NCBI GenBank assembly: GCA_034336665.1
Contig: JAPFBE010000002.1
Location: 20,066,906 to 20,130,905, forward strand
Direction of reading: 5' to 3'
Origin: Luscinia megarhynchos
Lineage: Eukaryota; Chordata; Aves; Passeriformes; Turdidae
Length of the DNA stretch: 64,000 bases
Part shown: positions 40,801-53,002 of the stretch, one piece after another
Layout of the letters: every line of letters begins with the position of its first letter
How positions within the stretch are numbered: position 1 is the first letter of the stretch
Notes under the pieces: model-generated
Told to the model about the DNA's origin: nothing
Seen by the model: the letters and a program-made list of their open reading frames with translations, nothing else
The model's database searches: none
Translations under genes and position numbers: made by a program

Positions 40801-43679
40801 ACTGAATGCTTGGCAAAACAGTGACCATTTATCACAAAAAGCTATAAATAGAAGGAATATTGAAAAAAAAGACAACTAAACCTCTCAAGAAGGTCTCTTT
40901 AAATGCCCAATTCTTATCTGAATCTTTGTTTATTTGCGACAGTAGGGTACAAAAGATACCTTACAAAACTGATTAAACTTCACCATGGGTCACAGACCCA
41001 GCTGAAAGGGTATTTTTCTTACCTCCCTGATCAGTTCTCATAAATATTACTTTGCCATAACAACTCTGGAAATGACCTAGGAGCCAAAGAACCCTGCAGC
41101 AAGAATGGAAAGGGTAATATCCTCTCCAAGCAGACCCAAGGAGCCTTTGGTGAGATGCCAGTTCTCAGGTGGAAAGTACCCACATTTTTCTGGATTGGCC
41201 TGCATCTCCAACCCCTTCTCTCTTCCTACCCTCTGGCTCAGCAAACCACTTTCTTCCCAGTGCTCCCTCCACAATACTGCCTGTGCCAACACAGCTTCAG
41301 AGCCTCCTGGGGGAGCGTTTTGGCTGTGCTCTTGGAGGCTTGGTGCTGAGCCATGGAGAAAGCAGCTCAGGAGCAACTTTTTGGGGGGTGACTGCCTTGC
41401 TCAGCACTGCCAGGGCACCTTGAGTTCTGCACTGAAGGGGAAAATTGTCTTCTGGGTGGGAAGAGTGGAGAGTTGGTGCCTTGCTCCCATCCCTCAAGCT
41501 CTGTGATGGCTGTGATTCAAGACCACTCCTGATGGACCAGATTGCAAGGGACTCATGCATTAAAAAATCCCTGTACAAACCAATGTGACTTTTTGCTCTC
41601 AGCATGCTCTTGCATGCACTCCTGAGCACTGCTGAGGACACTGCAGGACTGGATCCTAAGAGAGGGAATGCACTTTATGACCTAGCAGAGGAAATAATCA
41701 GTGTATTACATGTATTGTTGGCACTAGCCTGGAAAGAACATAAAATAGAGAAAACCCACTGAACAGGACAGTGAGAGCACTGGAAGCTACAAAAGTCTGA
41801 AAGAAAAATTGCAAGCACAAACAGTAGTAGCAAGCTTGAAGTGAGAGAGGACAACAAACTACACATGCATTTGTGATGTGCTGTGGCTCAGAGAAAAAAA
41901 AGTGCAGTTCTGTGGTGTGCATACTGAAATAGTACTGCCCAGAACAGACACAGAATAGTATGGGCAAAAGGAGCCTGATTATAGCATTTATCTAGGAATT
42001 ACTGCCTTGTGGACAAACAGGGAGAACTTAAAAGAAGCCAAAATTGTATGGGTTTGCCTGGCACACAATTTAATATGACTGAATCCAAAGTCTAATACTT
42101 TGACCTGCCTAGCTCCAAATACAATCAGAATTAGTATGATGTGTGCATGCCCCTCTGATCTCACTGGGATATCTCGTTGAGGTGAAATTCACATTGCTGT
42201 GCTGTACTAGGACAGGACCTGAGACACCAAAAAAGACATGGAGGTTTCCTGAAGAATACATATGAAACTTTACTGTGCCTGAAGAAATTGTTTCCAGGGC
42301 CTGGATTCTTTTCCAATGCCTCCAGCAAAATTAAAAGCAGAAAGGAGACAATTTTTCAGGAGCTCTTTCAGCACATTGTAATTAGAGATCATTTCATCAT
42401 CTTAAACATTCATCCTTTAGTCAAACAAATCCTGATTCGAGCTGCAGCACCAGCAACTGCAATGAACTGATGTTATATAGAAATCCTCATGCACTTTGCT
42501 TCGATCCAAAGTTGTGTATTGCCATGACCACAGGGTCCAGACTGTGTCACCCCAGCACCTGCCATGTCCTCTGGCTAGGTCATCCACAAGTTTTTGTTAT
42601 TAGCATTCTCACACACACTTCTGCAACTAAGCTTATATGGGGCCAAGTAAGTCCCAGATAAGTCTCTTGAGTGATGATAATTAATTATGGTAACTCCTGC
42701 TTAACTTTTCTTTTTATACTCCCTGATAATATTGCCATAGTAAGCTATTAAAGGTATGTTATTTCCAATTTGCTGATACAGAATGCAACCTAGAGACACC
42801 ATGATCAAAGCTAAAAACATTCCCCAACTTTTAAGTTCCTCCATATTATATGCTTATAGAATAAACTTGGACAGCCAAACCCTTGTTGCCTTTGTATAAT
42901 GAATTATTATGCACTGAGGAACACAGTGCAATTGCTAGCTTAGTAGACTACTTATGTCAAACCTGATCTCATAAAGAGTTTCTGAATATCTTGGAAGTTC
43001 ACATAAAGAACTCCTGCAGGATTTGAGCTCTTACTGATTTCTCCTCTTTTAAATACCTCTACCACACTCTGTCTATGTTGGAAACAAAACAAAACCATAT
43101 GAGAGGAGAAAAGCAAGAAAAAAACCTGAAAGGTGGAATATGGTGGTCCCTATAGACCTGTAAGTCTGTTGTGGTATGCAATCACATGAAAATAGATATA
43201 AAATAGAATAAAATAGAGCTTGGGTTGATTAAAATGGGGCCATGACCTTTAATCCTTCTCTCTGAAGTGATTTCCTTGGAAATGTGGCAGATTTATGTCA
43301 AGTCCTGTAAGACATCTGATATAGTAGCATATAGGAGCTTGCTGTTTTAAACTAGAGAAGATATGGATTAGCAGAATTATAAGGCAAGTAAGGAGATAGA
43401 GGGGATATAGGAGTACCTAGTGCTGAAAGGGAGTATTGAGAGAAATTAATAACATAAAGGAAATTGGAGGGACTGTAAGAGCCTTGATAACTGGAATAAA
43501 ATTTAGTGCCTCAAAGCAGAAAAATCCCCACTTGGCAGGTGGCAAGTTCTTCTGCTGTAAGAAGATTTAGTTGAGCCTGCACCTACACTGGGATGCAGGG
43601 CATTGGCTTGGAGCATCCCATTGTCTGCTGCTTTCTTCTGGCCTATGCACCTAGAATTTTTTCCAAGGAGTAATGGCTA
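34861..43679. other. Non-coding avian DNA, no gene recognised
   Basis: The block is AT-rich with small GC-richer patches (about 35000-35340 and 41090-41650). Short frames in those patches have no family resemblance. An AT-rich segment lies near 40440-40500. No RNA gene, transposon end or convincing exon is visible. Confidence 0.5.
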
Positions 43680-43927
43680 TCATCTGGAAGAGGGTAGGTT
43701 TACACTAGATTTTAGGAAGAAATGATTTACAGTGAGGGTGGTGAGGCACTGGACAGGTTGCCTAGAGAAGTTGTGGGTGCCCCATCCCTGGCAGTGTTCA
43801 AGCCAGGTTGGATGGGGACTGTAGGGACCTGGTCCAGGGAAAAGCATCCCTGTCCATGGCAGGGGGGTTGGAATTCAATTATTTTTAAGGTCCCTTCCAA
43901 TCCAAACCACTCTATGATTCTATGATT
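43680..43927 (+). mobile_element. CR1 LINE 3'-end fragment with terminal repeat
   Basis: This is a 5'-truncated CR1 insertion of about 245 bases that keeps only the 3' region. The order of conserved pieces is the GAAGAGGGTAGGTTTA stretch, the GTGAGGCACTGGACAGGTTGCC stretch, the CCATCCCTGGCAGTGTTCAAG stretch, then GGCAGGGGGGTTGGA and GGTCCCTTCCAATCC. It ends in the diagnostic CR1 octamer-type repeat ATTCTATGATTCTATGAT at about 43909-43926. The short frame at 43722-43925 is a by-product. Confidence 0.9.
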
Positions 43928-44994
43928 TCCACCCCAAAGAAACAAGTTGAAGGCACTGGAGGTGTGAAAGGATGAATAAATATAAAGGTAGAATGCTGAG
44001 AACCACTCCTTTTGCCTCCCTTTATATTTACACATGCAGAATGGCAGTGAGCTGCCAGCATGAATGGCCACGTGTTCCACTGCTGCAATATGAACATGAA
44101 CTTTCTGGTCAATCTGCTCCAAAACCATTTATTGTCTTCACAGTTGTTTTGATATGCAACTCCAGCTTTAAATAACATATCTGAAAGTGTGTTGCTCCAG
44201 ACATCAAAGTTAATTGGGAGCATTCTGAATTTTCATCTGTACAATGTAAGGAATGGTCTTGAGCTGCCCCAGCAATCCAACAGGGCACCACACCCCAGGG
44301 ATACTGTACAGGCTTACAGTCTGGCTCCCTGCAAACTGCTTTCTGGGGTTCACATGCATTTCCATGGACTTTTATGGACCATATATCCCCATGTAAGTGG
44401 CTGCTGCACGAGCAAACAGATCTCTGGGGCTGCCAGGCAGGTTGTGCACAGAGCTGTGAGGTGTTGGGCAAGTACTACTGGCATGGGTATTTGCCTATGC
44501 AAATGTAGATACTTTGTGGGGTTCATCTAAACACAGGCAGCTCTAACAGTCTGTCATGTCCTTAGAAAAGCTGTACAGATGGTTGGAACAGGGCTATTCC
44601 TTCCCAACCACTGATGGAACACCTTCAGTTAATATAACTAAATATAACAAGAAAAAAACCCATAGAAAATAAGAGAAAATGTGAGTCTGCATAAAATTTC
44701 CTCATCTATTTCTTACAGCTATCTCTGATAGGTATCTACACACTGGCCACACGCCAGGATGGGCTACACATTGTGAAAGACAAGCATGTTTTACATACAT
44801 TGCATTGCTACATACAGGAAACAAGTTCCATACCCTGACTGCTAAAGTCCAGAAAACAACATTTTCTTTTTCCTAAAAGATCATAAGATTCAAGGAAAGG
44901 TATCCTCTTTCATAAAGCAGGGAACAAAAAACCTCAGCAGGGTTCTGAATTAGTAAGCCAAAGGGAAGGGGGAAAAAAAAGAAAAAAAAATGCA

Positions 44995-45027
44995 TGACGT
45001 CATTGCCCCAGTTCAAAATATTTGCAT
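44995..45027. promoter_or_regulatory. CRE palindrome and octamer-like site pair
   Basis: A perfect TGACGTCA palindrome (44995-45002), the full consensus bound by CREB/ATF factors, is followed 17 bases later by ATTTGCAT (45020-45027), the reverse of the POU-factor octamer ATGCAAAT. An inverted CCAAT box (ATTGG) follows near 45062. The motifs are visible directly. That they form an enhancer or promoter is inference, and such motifs also occur by chance in 64 kb. Confidence 0.25.
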
Positions 45028-45886
45028 TTCCTCATTTCAGTTTCATCCTTTTGTTTTGTCATTGGTTTAGGTAGAAGAGAGATCAATTTAAATTTACAAT
45101 TACATTTTCTTCCTGGAAATATTTTAGTGAGTCATTTTAACAAGATTGGAAATTTCCTAAAACAGAAATTTGAGTAAGAAGTGTAAAAGTTACTAGTTTT
45201 GACAAATAAGAGTTTGTCTGTCCCACAGAGAAGAGGCTGTCCCAGTTTGTCATCCAAAGGAAAAGGCAGTTTCTTGAAGAAATTGCAGTTCACATTATCA
45301 ATTATATAAGTCCTGTGCTTTTGCAATGTCCATCTCACTACACTGCATCTAGGTGGAGAGTACTGACTTAGTAATCTTGACCTGATGAGCTTGTCTCCAT
45401 AGGAAACTACATCTAAAACTACCCATGTAAACATCACTTCAATCTGTTAATACAATCTGAAATATTTCATTGGATAAATTGAATAAATTGTTGTCATTAT
45501 CTTTTTGCCTGAAACCTTCATCTAAAAAAAAAGTTTCTGAAAAAACACATCCAATTACAATTTTTTTCTCTCCTAATCTGTCTCTCCATGACTAAGCTAA
45601 CACTTGCCTCCAAAGGTTAGCCTTGGGCTTTGTTGTACAGTCACCTCTTCTGTGTTTCAACATGCTGAGAACTTTTTTAAACTGGAAAAAAAAATTGAGC
45701 TAGAAGTTACTAGGGTTACTGTTTCTTGACTACTGTTGATATGAAAAGAACATTTAGATTTTTGTTAGGGTAAAACTATTTAGAGAAACAGACAGAAGAA
45801 CCCGTGGATGAGCCTATCTAATCCTTTGTCTATATGAGAGCATGTCAGACTTCATTACTGATGTACTGTACTTACTTTTATTTCAG

Positions 45887-46081
45887 TGACACAGGAATAC
45901 CTAATAATTCCAATGAAAGTGCAAAGGAATGGTGAGCCAAGCATGCCAGAAACAATTGCTAGTAGGACTGCAGATAGAATAAAACACCTCTCTCAGAAAA
46001 GAGATGTGTCACAAAATCTAGTTGATGCCAGCAATGTCAGAAGTGCTTTTGAAAAAGTCAGAACTACAAAAGAGTGTCTGG
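45887..46081 (+). other. Weak candidate host exon (unidentified)
   Basis: A pyrimidine-rich tract ending in TTTCAG (45881-45886) resembles a 3' splice site. An open frame follows, entered one base into a codon, with a balanced, protein-like composition (charged residues, few Cys or Trp) until about 46080. Beyond that it becomes hydrophobic and low in complexity, ending at a stop at 46171-46173. Possible donors are a good one at 45932 (GTGAGC), which would leave a 45-base exon, and a weak one at 46082 (GTATCA). I do not recognise the protein and see no partner exons. Chance is a fully adequate alternative. Confidence 0.2.
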
Positions 46082-49080
46082 GTATCAATGGTCTTCTGAT
46101 TATTTTAACATTTCAGCCTTCTTTTTCTGCACTCCTTTTTCTTATATCCTTCCATTCTCCTCCTCATTCCTAGACTTTGGCCTAATATGTACTGTTCTCT
46201 GACCTGTGTTCCTAGATAGATTCTTTCTTTTTGTTTGTTCTTTCCTTTTCATCCCCTTTACCATGATTTTTTCTTTTTTTATAAAAGTTAACCATTCTGG
46301 TTGTTTATGAGCCCTGGAGTATCAAGATTTCTTGAAATTGTGGTTGGGCAGTGCCTGAAGCTTCACTAGCAGGATACTGTTCTGAAGACTGAGGACCTGA
46401 CATCCTTTGAGTATGAACTAATTGCATTGTTTTGTGGCTATTTAGGATCATTTTCTGATAAGAAGCAGAAAGGGATAGATTGCATGGGCAGAACTATAAA
46501 ATTACCTGAACATGGTGCTTCACCTCATGACAGCAGGCTGTAAAGTGATGTCCTCAGCAAAAACTCCAGGTCAGGAGCTCACTAAAATTCAGCACTGATC
46601 ATTGCTTTTGAATGTTTTCCATTATCTGTGATAGTTTGGGACTATCTCTCTTAATAAATTTAGTGGTCTGATGGACTGGAGCTAGAAATGCAAAAGCTTT
46701 CCTGGACAGACACAAAGTCAGTCTTCAGCATCACCGAATACAATGAAAGAGCAGCTTGCAAAAGTGTCTTTGATCCAGGAGTTCAGGTTAAATTGTAGTG
46801 GAGGGGTTTATATCTTGTTAAGGAGCATATAGCAGAAGAAGACCAAGGCCAGTCTGGATTGGGATACTTATCTTTACCAGAATCAAGTGATGGAATTATA
46901 ATCCTTTTCAGGATCCAAAACCATAGCCCTCAACCACTTCTGCCCTGCACAGTTGGCAGCTTTAATCTGTTTTTATCCTCAGCTCCTAGACAGCAGCATC
47001 TCACATGCATTCCCATCAATATTGACACTGAAACTTCTGAATTATGGGTACCTAAAATGATGGCTCCTTAAATAAAAAGTGAACCCTTAAAAGTGGTGAG
47101 CCAGACTTAAACACTTGAGTGAATCAGGAGTTATTAATCTACAAGTCTTGGGGATTTTATTTCATTCTACTAACTTTGCAGTCTTTTTTTGAACAGTGCT
47201 GGATATTTTTTCCTCCATTTGAAGAAGCTCATTTAGCAGTGTTAGAACAAGCTTCTACCATTCTTCACATCATCCATAATTTTTAGCTAACCCTGTGCTG
47301 GCTGCTGCTTGTGCTATTTGACTAGACCCAAATATTTGGAGTTTTGGGGGGATCAAAGCTTATTGTGCTTTTTGTTAGTACAGAACAGAGAATCACAGAG
47401 TAATGGAAATCAGATGTGGACCTTCACTTTTGTTGTGTTTCCAATGTTTTTCACTCTGACTTTACCACATATACTGATATTCATGAGCTTTCACCCCTTT
47501 AACAGCAGGAATAGAAAACCACTCTCCATCCATATTTGATACAAACTATTGCAAAGATCACACAGTAGAAAAGATTATAAATAGCCTGGGTCACTGCTGG
47601 TTTTGTGGTGACCTTGTGCATGCCACATCCACCAGGGATGTGATGTGTACTTGGTTAACTGTACTGTGTCCTGCAAAGGCTGAGAAATGGTGAAGAAACC
47701 CTGCCCTTGAGATTGTGTGTTGGAAAGCCTACAGGGCTGAGAAACATGTTTTAAGCTAAAAGGACAGCATAAATGTACAAGCCAGGCAGATATGTTAGAA
47801 AGTAAAAATTGCTACAGCTCTTTTGCAGCCCAGGAGAGCATAAATGTTCCAAAGGATGTAGGTCCAGCTCACAGCTGTGCATCCCTCTCCTCTGCATCAC
47901 GGATGCTGGCTGCTGTGGACATGCACGGGGGCTTTGCTACCCAGGGAAACTGCTGTATTTTGACAGTAGGACACAACCTGTTTACATAGATCCTGCAGGA
48001 AAAGAAAGATTTGCAGGCCTTTTGCACAACTAACCACTCTTTGCCTAGAGGAGTGCCCACCTCCCGTCCATGTATCCATGTGTAGAAAACCAACAAATGC
48101 CAACACCTCAAGGAAAAAGTGGTGTTTTTGCAGAGGATTAGGAATGGTGACCAAGGAGTCCATAGGACTTCCTTTGGAAATATTTACACATGCTCAGGAC
48201 CATTCCACAGAGGCAAGCACATGCTTGTCTTTTATCACATGGGCTTCAGTAGAAATTCTCCTGGTTTTCTCTATCACAGCTCCATAATGATTAAAGGAGA
48301 GGATGAATGTGCCAAATATTCTGGCCACATTCATAACGGTCTTGCTAGCTCTGGCCAACACAGAAGATACTAAGATGTCCTGTATTTATGTGTATGTGGA
48401 CTGAACAAGCATGCAATGTGGTGGCAACAAGGGCAGACAAAATATCCTTACTCCAGTCCAATCTATCAGCCTGTGTCTCTATCTTTGGCTCTCTCTGTGT
48501 GGCTACTTCTTAGTAAAACTGTTCTGGACAGCAAAATCTTCCTTTAATTTTGGAAAATAGTTTTATAATAATATTTTAGTAATTAAGAACAGAAATCAGT
48601 TAATAGCTGGAAAAGGTATTTTAATTCATTCAATCTGCTTTCAAATGTCAGTGGTGACTGCACATTTAAAGTTCTGTTGGGCAACTGATTCCATAACCCT
48701 CAATCATAATTAAACTGCAGGGTAAGACAATTCAGCTAACCTACCAAGATGGATCTCAGAAATGATGAGAAACATTAAGCAAAAAAACTAATAGTGGCTA
48801 GCAATGCAACACACAAAAAAAATCATTAATAGGAAAGAACTAGTTCCACTACAGCTTTGTTAATTTAGCTTTTGCTGGGCAGAATGTATTGGAAAGGACA
48901 CTTGGGCTCACCATGAGCTTAGAAGTAGGAGCCAGACCTCAGAATTTTGCCAGTGGGATTCAAAAACCAAAAGCAGCAACAGGCAGAAACCAAGAATTTC
49001 AACTCCCTTGCCCTCAATGTTCCTTCCTTGTTTACTTTTTCTATGCAGAAAAACAAATAAACAAATAATAAAAGAAGGAG

Positions 49081-49110
49081 GAAAAAAAAAAGAGGAAAAA
49101 AAACCCAAAA
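49081..49110. repeat. A-rich low-complexity tract
   Basis: Two A runs are separated by G residues and followed by AACCC-like sequence. I see no processed pseudogene upstream, so this is recorded only as low complexity. Confidence 0.75.
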
Positions 49111-52100
49111 CAGCCCAAACCCAGCCACAGTGTTCTGCAGATGACCTTCATGTGCTATTTGCAGTGTAGGAGGAGCCTGGAGGGAGGGGGAAGAGAAGCA
49201 GTAACTTTCATGTGCCTTTTTGTGGTAATCATCTGTGTTAACCCCACTGTCAGTGCTGTGATGCCTATTTCATCTTCACACCATGCAAGATGTCTGGAGT
49301 CCTTTGAAACAGAGATTAGCCACTTGCACCTCAAGGGCACTAGGATGTTAATTGTATCTAGCAGCAATTTAAACATTGAAACTTCTTTTTCATCCAAAGG
49401 GTGAACAACAAAATGACTTTTTGAATCCTGACTCACAAGGGAGAGCCACTTTCTGGATCACTGCTGCTACCTTTGGGCAATACCTGACTCTTCCTGGCAA
49501 GTGCTGCTTCTCTCTAACCACCTGAGTGCCCCATCACCAAACATTTCTGAGAAGGAAGGATCAGATCACTGAGGAACAGTGATTTAAAAGAGCAAGAAGC
49601 AGCAAAAATAAAAATTAAAAAATCATAGTTTAAGATAAGCACATATTAAAACAGTGTTTCTGTTCATTTGAGAATAGTAGGTCTGAACAATTTCAAATTC
49701 TGAAAGCAGGGAATGGGAACGAGGAATGTTCCAAGATGACTTAAGAATTTGGCAAGTTTACCTGTGCTCTGCTTCTTCTAGAAGCTAATATGTGTAACTT
49801 TCCATCAGAGGGGGCAGAAATTTCCTTTATTCCTCCTCTTTCTGATTCTCTCCCTTATAGCCTGCTGTTGTAAGGAAACGTCACCCTTTCAGGCTTTATG
49901 AAATACCTGGTATTATTCCTCCAGTTGGGAATGGATAGGATTTTCACAGAATTTCAGCTGTCAAAATACTTGATTACTACAACACATAACTGTTGAAGGA
50001 AGCCAGATGGAAAGTGTGGAATCATCCAGCTTAAATATTGAACAAAAAAACCTCACTAAAACTGGCTTAAATTGATGTGCAGTTTTGTTACAATATCCTA
50101 TGTTCGTTGTTTGTTCCATTTTACATACCAATTTCAACTTTCCACTTGGAAAACTTCAAATGAAAGGATATTTTATGGAAATATTTATCAGTAATTCCCA
50201 ATTTCACTGATAAAATAAGGGATAAAAACTTAGCATATGATGACATTAATTGTCATGAAGTGATGAACCTTGTGATAAAGGCAAATAGGATCCTAAATTC
50301 TGTTTAAATATTACACTACCAATGAAATCTACAGGTATGAAGTCCTTTCTTGGCTGTATACTGTAGGGCATTGAATTTTAATTTAAACTCAGATTTTTTT
50401 AAAATTTTTTTTTAGCTTGGAATGATTACCTGTCTTGAAAGGTTCTAGTTTTGATAATTGGCTTGTGATCATCACTGGCACCAGTTTCTCAGGGGATTGA
50501 AATGTCAGCAATGCTGCACTGAGAATTTATACAAATATTTAACAGGCTGGCAAGACATGATAAGAAGAACCCAAGAGATGCAAGGCAGTCTAGAAATGCA
50601 ACATGACTCATAAATGGAGGAGCAGCAAGAAAGAATGAAAAACTCCATTTATCTAATAATAAGAGGCACCAATACACCCATTTGCCTTCTCTCTGCTTTC
50701 TTCCAGCCTTTCACTCTCCTGCTATAAAAAAGCAAATACCACCCCTATTGTCTTCTGTAACAGACTTTGTCATAGCCCTAAATATTTTAATATATACATA
50801 AATGCAGAGGAAACTTTGTTATTTCCATTTTGCTAGCAGAATCCATATGCTGTGTTTCCATATCTGCTTCTTAGAACTTTTTTCTGTGTGATCTACTTTC
50901 CTCCAATATGCAGGTCTCTTGCACAACCATGTCTTCCTTTAGAAATCCTCCTGTTTGTAGACATGCTTTTTTATCCTTTTTCTGCAACTACCCCCCATTG
51001 TCAAGTACTGGAATGCTTTTTTCCCTCTGGGCTTGGTATTCATTTATCTGTTCTCAGAGGCAGAAATTACTTCATCATCCCCAAATGTAGGACACTAAGC
51101 ACACGTAGATATGAGAACTATGTTGTTTCTTACAGGAAAGTGTTCCCAGGCTGCTAACAAAGTCTCATGGTCCTCTGTAACAGAGACAAATGCAGCCAAT
51201 ATACTAAAATCATTGTGATTCTCCAGCAGTTCCCATCTGATTGGAATTATCCTGAAAGACACAGTTCCAGTTTCAAGTAACAGAAGACAGTCCCAAAGAT
51301 GAGAGACAGGAGAATTTCCCCCAGGCCCAGACCACATTCCATCATTCTGAAGGAGCCTTCTTGATACTACAGATATTTCATGCTTTAATAGAACACATTT
51401 CAAAATAAAGAACCTTAAATCCATATTTCTGTGGAGATGTCTGGGCTGCTCTTCCAAACTGGCTAAATAGTTTGTTTCAAGAGCGGAGTGCTTTGTTGGT
51501 TTTCCCTTGGAAAACAATGTTTTGTGACACCCTCTTAGACAGAAGCTGTGGGGTAGCCTGACCCACTGCTGGTGACAGAAAGCCAACCCCTATGGAGCAG
51601 AATTTCAGGAGAGCTCATCAGATGCTTCTGGCAACTATCTGCCAACTGTGTTGCACATGAACAACCTCATTAAATTCAATTAAGCAACCTTGCAGTTGCA
51701 AGCAGGGCAGACACCCTGGCTGGAATTCGAACAATCAGGATTTGTGCTGCATCTACCTCCAGTCAAGGCCAAGATTTAGGTTCAGCACCTTTTATAAGCA
51801 GCATTTGCCCACACCACAGCATGCACGAGTCCAAGTTATAAGTTGTATTGCCTTTTATTCAGTTCACCTGAGGGCTGAGGGGTGCCACTTTTCCCAATGA
51901 AGTTACACCTTGCAGGTGTCCTGACTTTGGTGGAAAGCAGAATTGGATGGAAACCCAAATGCAGCAACAAGCCATGGAACCGTTATTCACTGTCTGATGG
52001 CAAGGAATAGGCATAGCTGCCTTGGAAAGTGCACACCTAGCCACATAATCATTCTACAATTGCTTCTTAATGCAAAGGATAAAGCCTTTCACCTCCTTTC

Positions 52101-52983
52101 AGCCTTTTCCCATGGCCAACACTACTGCTCTGTAATAACTCCTCTCTGAGTAACAAAGCAAACAGCATTACAAAATAATTTCTGAAGCCAAATATCTGAT
52201 AAAGATGATTAATGCCTCATGAAATGCCCAAGTCATATTTGCAATAATTGCAATATTTGAGATGGATAAGAGGAGAGAATTATAGGATTTGCTGTAAGGC
52301 TGAATTATCTACAGGAAGTTCATGGGAAAGTCACGCTACCATCTAACTCGCTGGTACCTGCCAGGCAAACTCCTTAACAGCTGGCTTATTTGTTTTTTGG
52401 ATTTTAAAATTAAAACAGTTGTAGTTTTGAGACCGATTTTTTTAAAAGCTACCTTCATAAATACCCTCATTCTTGAAAGAGATTGTATTGGTCCAGAAAC
52501 TGCTGCACAAATACAGGAATCTTTCCCAGTGAATAGAGTTTTGGGGTATTCTTGAATGGCTGCCCAAACCAAAGTTTCACAATGTTTGTTCAAGACAAAG
52601 TTTGCCAGCAAATACAATGTTCTTTCAAAGAAAAGTGATGTATTTCTTCTGAACAACTCACGTGGGTACGTTCTGTAGTTTCCCAGAACAACAAAAATCT
52701 AAATGTTTGGCACATGCTTTGGGGGAAAGAAGAGTGAAAGGTACTGTCTTAGAGGGCTTCAACCACTTCACATTATATAGTCCATAAACTGCGAAGACAA
52801 TTATGGATAACTTCCTTTTTTTCCCTATGATGGGATAAAGAAATTCTTTTGTTTATAATCATAGATTGTCTCGGTAACCAGTTAATACACAATATGATAA
52901 CATTTGATGAAAGAACAATACAAAAGAGATGATATTAATGCTGGCAGCCACCTACTCCAGAGCTCTCATATTTATTCAAGCAA

Positions 52984-53002
52984 AATTATTATTATTATTA
53001 TT
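52984..53002. repeat. (ATT)n trinucleotide microsatellite
   Basis: About six uninterrupted ATT units in AT-rich non-coding DNA. Confidence 0.9.

Noticed and set aside
51095..51586. 163-codon minus-strand frame
   Set aside because: It looks protein-like in composition but has no recognised motif, and its boundaries do not match splice sites.
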